A stretch of DNA of 64,000 nucleotides from Andrena cerasifolii (lineage: Eukaryota; Arthropoda; Insecta; Hymenoptera; Andrenidae): NCBI RefSeq assembly GCF_050908995.1, contig NC_135118.1, positions 13,463,501 through 13,527,500 on the forward strand, in the 5' to 3' direction. Below the pieces are notes generated by a model. It made no database searches. It was not told where the DNA came from and was given only the letters and a program-made list of their open reading frames with translations. This document shows, piece by piece, positions 60,189 to 64,000 of the stretch (its first letter is position 1; each line of letters begins with the position of its first letter). The translations under genes were made by a program, and so were the position numbers.

Positions 60189-61222
60189 ATCACCCTCAAA
60201 TCCACGTCCAATGAAATAATCCTCGTAACTAGGGATATGGTTCATACAGTAATTGGTATCCTACTTATTTTAACCATGATATCGGGCGCTGTATGCCTAG
60301 TCAACGATCGCGCAAAATTACTTTCCAAATGCTAGTACTAAATGAGACCTACGCCGAACATTCGAGTAATATAATAGATACTGTAGGTACAAATCAAAAT
60401 GCATAATTACTCATGTATCAAGAACACAAATTTCCAATTGCCCTATACACGTGACCCCCGGTATCTATCTCGGCGCACAATCCACACCGCCCTACACCTC
60501 CTGACAGCCAGCAAGAGAGCGACGCCCGCGTTACACCGCGTACTGTCAATTTTAATTCCGCTCATACGTCGTACGCATTCGTCCGAGAGTACAATTACTT
60601 TTTCAGCCGTCCGCGTGCCGATGGTATCTCCGTTTCCGCGTCAACGACACAGATCGGGACACACGACGAACCGATGGTTGCATGCGGACAGTTCCCACTG
60701 ATCGAGATCGTTGAGCGCGCGAGGCGAGCGGCGCGTTTCGCGCCGACGGAGTAGAGGCGCCACGAATCCTGGGGCCCAACCGCGGCGAGTGATGCCAGTT
60801 GGGCCAGTAAATGTCGGCGTTCGCGAGGCATACCTGCAGCCATGAATTACGGGCTTTCTGATATCTTGGTTTGAGCGGTTTGAGCCGCGGCCAAGCCAGC
60901 GACGCCTATCGGGCGCCTCTGTGGGCCCGCGCGAGCGGCCCTTCGGGCCACTTTGCATAGCCGAGGCTCATCGGCTACGGGTAGACCTCCCACAGGCCGA
61001 CCGGCTCTTCACCATCGGAGATCTACCTTCCACTCCTCCTACGTCCTCCGCTGTTTCTCCTCTGCCACTCTCCGTCGGCCTCGCCGTCCTCCTCTCGCTT
61101 CCTTAATTCGTCGATCGGCGATTCTCCAACTTCGCCCTTGAAGTCTGACGATGGGAAGGGGGGGAGACACGATGCTCGTGGATTTTGATCATACTTTGTG
61201 TATTGTTAATGTACGTTGTGGG
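60189..61222. other. Non-coding stretch with CpG-rich island (about 60.45-61.14 kb)
   Basis: The CpG-rich part has frames open on both strands in several phases (60399-60701 plus, 60595-60958 minus, 60921-61141 plus), none with a recognised domain. It is a reasonable place for a promoter or first exon, but nothing confirms it. Confidence 0.45.
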
Positions 61223-61560
61223 TAGGGATGGGATCAATGTCAATATGTAAGTACTTTGATATTTGAAAGAATCGAATCTCGTGAAAGTAGTAATCATACC
61301 CTGAAAGACAGCGACTTCGCAAGCGAAACAGAAAGAAATCACACACTTACATAGAAAAGTTCTGTTTAAAGTACTCGTTATACTGGAAAGTACCGCTGGC
61401 GTTTCTCAAAGTACTTATAGGGAGTTCGAACCTATTTCGTCCAGGTTCGAGTCTACTTAAAAGTATTGTTTTTCTTTCGAAGTAGGTACCTACTCACGAA
61501 CTGTTCGAGACTATCCAGTACGATTCGAACCGACTTCCAATATACTCCATCCCGTCACTA
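61223..61560. mobile_element. Candidate hAT-like element, weak ends
   Basis: The left end TAGGGATGGGATCAATG and minus-strand right end TAGTGACGGGATGGAG are similar. The interior repeats AAAGTACT, GTTCGA and GAAGTA words in a subterminal-repeat fashion. No matching octamers flank it, so boundaries are tentative. Confidence 0.42.
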
Positions 61561-61822
61561 GTCATTTTGATGTATTTTGACGCGCGGAACTCAAAGTGGG
61601 AGGGCTTTAGATGAAAGTGTGGGATATTTTCGTGCAACGTTTGATGTCAGCAGAGATTTGAGGTGTACCTATACAGTGGTGTTCTAAAGACAGATTAGAA
61701 TGCATATTTTTTATGTTTAAATAACAAACCTATTATGTTGGCATCACTGTTTTTTTTCTAGGACACTGTCACCGTTCATAGTTTAAACTTTCTTTTGATT
61801 ACCACTTTAGGTAAGGATAAGG
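61561..61822. other. Short non-coding stretch, nothing recognised
   Basis: Unique AT-rich sequence between two mobile elements. Confidence 0.4.
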
Positions 61823-62479
61823 CTGGTAGTCAGGGGTCGAATGAAACTGTAAACTTTTATAAATAAAAGTTATTTATCGAACTAATAATCATTATTAATA
61901 AATCACTAATAAATCATTTTATACTATTTATTGTCTGTTTTAAGTTAACTTTGTACATTAACACTTTAACTCTGTTATAAGAGCTCACTTTTAACAGTTA
62001 TTGTATGTTCGATTAATAAAAGTTTTGTAAGATCATATACATTTGAACAAATATTTAAGGGTGAAATATAAAAGTTAAGAATATTTATTTAATTATTATG
62101 ATTCTTTGGAATTGGAAGCAGGATAAATATAGAAGAGAAGGCACATCGTGATGTCTGTATAATTATTTTCACCGAACGGTTTAAGGTTTCAACTTCACAA
62201 TCAGATCTATTTACCCCACAACATTTTCAGGAAATCTGCTTGTCACGACTCTAAACTTTTCAGAGCAGAATAAATGTTTCTGTTTAACTACATTTTTCTA
62301 CTTTCAAGAAAATAAGAGTCTTATTTATACAAAAATATATGGAATAAAAGTTTCAGTTAATACACTGTATTTTATAACAGTTTTCTCGCAGCAGAAAAGA
62401 TAATAAATAGTCATAAAATTACAATTATTTCATAATTAATTGAAAATTTTAAGAGTCTCATTCGACGCCTGCTGTTGGT
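61823..62479. mobile_element. hAT non-autonomous element
   Basis: The element (61831-62471) has ends CAGGGGTCGAATGAAACT and minus-strand CAGGCGTCGAATGAGACT. It is flanked by CTGGTAGT and CTGTTGGT (6 of 8 identical). The termini resemble those of the 29475-30250 element over the first nine bases, suggesting the same transposase group. The 641-base AT-rich body has no transposase frame. Confidence 0.8.
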
Positions 62480-62864
62480 TATGATGGAGTTGCGATGTGT
62501 CGAAATGTGTCAGAGGTTTGTTTTTTCAGATTCCGTATGTGAATCTATGCGTAAAAACGAGGTGATTGCAGAGATAATTAAGGTTTAGTAAAACTGTATG
62601 CTAATGATTGCCTATACAAATTAAGATTGGACCGCTACTATGGCTTAATTACCGAATTATCGAGAGCCAGCAGAGGGCAAAGCTTTTAATCGATTTTCTT
62701 AAAAAATGTTGAGATGTGTGCCCTGTGCGTGTACTACATTAATATAGACAGTGTATATTCACTATAAATATGCAAAATTTCAGCCAATTCGGTAACCCGA
62801 ACCTCGTACACTCCTGTGAGATTAGCTGGAAACCCGATGTCATGCAACCAATTGACTAACTTAA
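62480..62864. other. Non-coding stretch, nothing recognised
   Basis: Unique AT-rich sequence. Confidence 0.4.
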
Positions 62865-63236
62865 TCAACCAGACGAGTCGAAGCTCAGAAACCTAAAAAA
62901 ATCCACCAAAATGTTCACTTCAGCATTATACGTTCCACATTGCCATAGATCTTCATCTGCATTAGAAAATATTGTCTCCCCCACGTCATTTAGACGTTCC
63001 TTTCCTTCCATGAAGCTCATTGAACCCATCAGGACGTGTGAAACAAAGCCGTCTACCAATATTTTCCTGGTACATTTGTTGGAGCAAGGGAGCAGTGGAA
63101 ATCGATTCAGGAATTCATTAACATAATGGTAGTCACGGTTTAGAGTAGAGTTCCATTGTTCTCTTGTACGCCGAAGAAGGGATCCACACATGCAGTTGCT
63201 TAATAATCGCCAGCCACGCCATTCGAAGGAACTCAT
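62865..63236 (-). CDS. Uncharacterised possible exon, 123 codons
   Basis: A minus-strand frame runs 123 codons in a region of ordinary composition, where chance frames this long are uncommon. The peptide is of normal complexity, with all residue classes, several Trp and Cys, and no low-complexity runs. It includes the segments SNKCTRKILVDGF and CGTYNAEVNILVDFFRF. I recognise no domain, signal peptide or membrane segment. The chosen start is simply the first ATG; the true beginning could be an upstream splice acceptor. No obvious promoter, intron or poly-A signal confirms it. It might equally be a decayed transposon or gene fragment, or chance. Function unknown. Confidence 0.25.
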   Translation of the reverse strand: MSSFEWRGWRLLSNCMCGSLLRRTREQWNSTLNRDYHYVNEFLNRFPLLPCSNKCTRKILVDGFVSHVLMGSMSFMEGKERLNDVGETIFSNADEDLWQCGTYNAEVNILVDFFRFLSFDSSG

Positions 63237-63966
63237 TCGCTGATTTCAATTCCCGTTACAAAAAGAAGCTGTTCCTTGTGTTCCTGGATTGGAGGCAGGG
63301 CTGCAGGTAATAGGAAGCTGTGCATTGTTCGATGATTTCACCCCGATGCTCTTTTGATCCGCCGATCGCAATTAATCCGTAGAACTTGTCGGAATGAATT
63401 ACACTGCGGCGATTCACAGCAAGCAGATGGGCCGAATGTTTAGCTACCAGGGTGTACAACTATCACTGTGTAGCTGGTATATCTACCACCGTGTCCAGTC
63501 ATATTTCTATGCTCATGACCGGGCAACCTGTGCAGCCGACCTTGACTCGTAACTCGCTCTCTTCTTGGCGTCTGTAAAAAGCCCTCTTTCGCTAACGGCC
63601 GTGACGCGCTTAATGCCGTTCACTGCGCATTTATCGACGCAACTGTCTAAGCTTTGTACGACACAGGACCCCTAAAGCACACAGCATCCCTTTCACGTGA
63701 ACAATACTGAATCAGCGGAAGATTACACGGGATCGAACGCCATTGACGATTTAACCGTGAAAGGGGTGACTCTTCGTGAAAAAATAATTCGACAGTGCAA
63801 AGTAAAGTCTCCCAAATAACCCTTTCTAATATCTCTTGTAGCTGTCAGTAGCTTCTTTTGTCGGGGGAGGAGAGAATCGCGAGGGAGAGATAAATATAAT
63901 TTGTAAATTAAGGGAGGAAAACAGGAGTGTTGTCGTTGCAACATGTATAACCCTACTATGTCCCTC
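63237..63966. other. Non-coding stretch, nothing recognised
   Basis: Unique sequence of mixed composition; short frames only. Confidence 0.45.
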
Positions 63967-63982
63967 GGGTCTTTTTTGACCC
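63967..63982. repeat. GGGTC-T6-GACCC palindrome at the window edge
   Basis: A short perfect hairpin, GGGTCTTTTTTGACCC, of a type seen at the ends of some insect DNA transposons. If it is an element end, the rest lies beyond the window. Confidence 0.4.
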
Positions 63983-64000
63983 AATGGTGTCCTCGTTTCT

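Noticed and set aside
1..64000. CRISPR arrays, bacterial operons or phage genes
   Set aside because: No regularly spaced direct repeats with unique spacers, no clustered co-directional frames and no ribosome-binding sites are present.

Overview
This window reads as non-coding DNA from a eukaryotic nuclear genome, most likely an insect and plausibly a hymenopteran such as an ant or bee. It has no dense runs of open reading frames, operons, ribosome-binding sites or CRISPR arrays. It alternates AT-rich stretches with CpG-rich islands and carries many small DNA transposons of the kinds common in insects (hAT, Tc1/mariner, TTAA-flanked piggyBac-like and Harbinger-like). It also holds a 5S rRNA-derived sequence and microsatellites. 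The taxon is an inference from repeat content; no protein in the window identifies it.

Layout. 1-6 kb: mostly unique sequence with one 100-base hairpin and an AT-rich minisatellite. 6-18 kb: a cluster of mobile elements comprising a TA-flanked candidate, a 5S-like sequence, a mariner fragment, a TAA-flanked Harbinger-like element, three long TTAA-flanked foldbacks, a short hAT MITE with perfect 8-bp duplications, and a hAT-like element next to a small TA-flanked foldback. 17-21 kb: CpG-rich unique sequence, then a near-perfect palindrome filled with TAA/TTA repeats. 22-31 kb: hAT-like and other MITEs, a miRNA-sized hairpin, a CpG-rich island (27.3-29.4 kb), a hAT element with a perfect target-site duplication, and a deleted mariner that keeps only the transposase C-terminus. 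31-45 kb: mostly unique, with scattered foldbacks. 45-52 kb: a TA-flanked element, a decayed hAT-like transposase remnant, and a nest of three elements inside one another whose uninterrupted relatives lie elsewhere in the window. 52-64 kb: dispersed repeats, a 147-bp tandem repeat, more hAT-like MITEs, two CpG-rich islands and one weak candidate exon.

No intact protein-coding gene can be supported. The best coding signals are two transposase relics and one uncharacterised 123-codon minus-strand frame near 63 kb. The CpG-rich open regions could be promoters, untranslated exons or regulatory DNA of a large gene whose exons lie outside the window, but nothing here proves that. I found no convincing new biological system. 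The useful content is the repeat landscape: elements with readable target-site duplications, an empty-site/filled-site pair, and several long double-stranded-RNA-capable inverted repeats.
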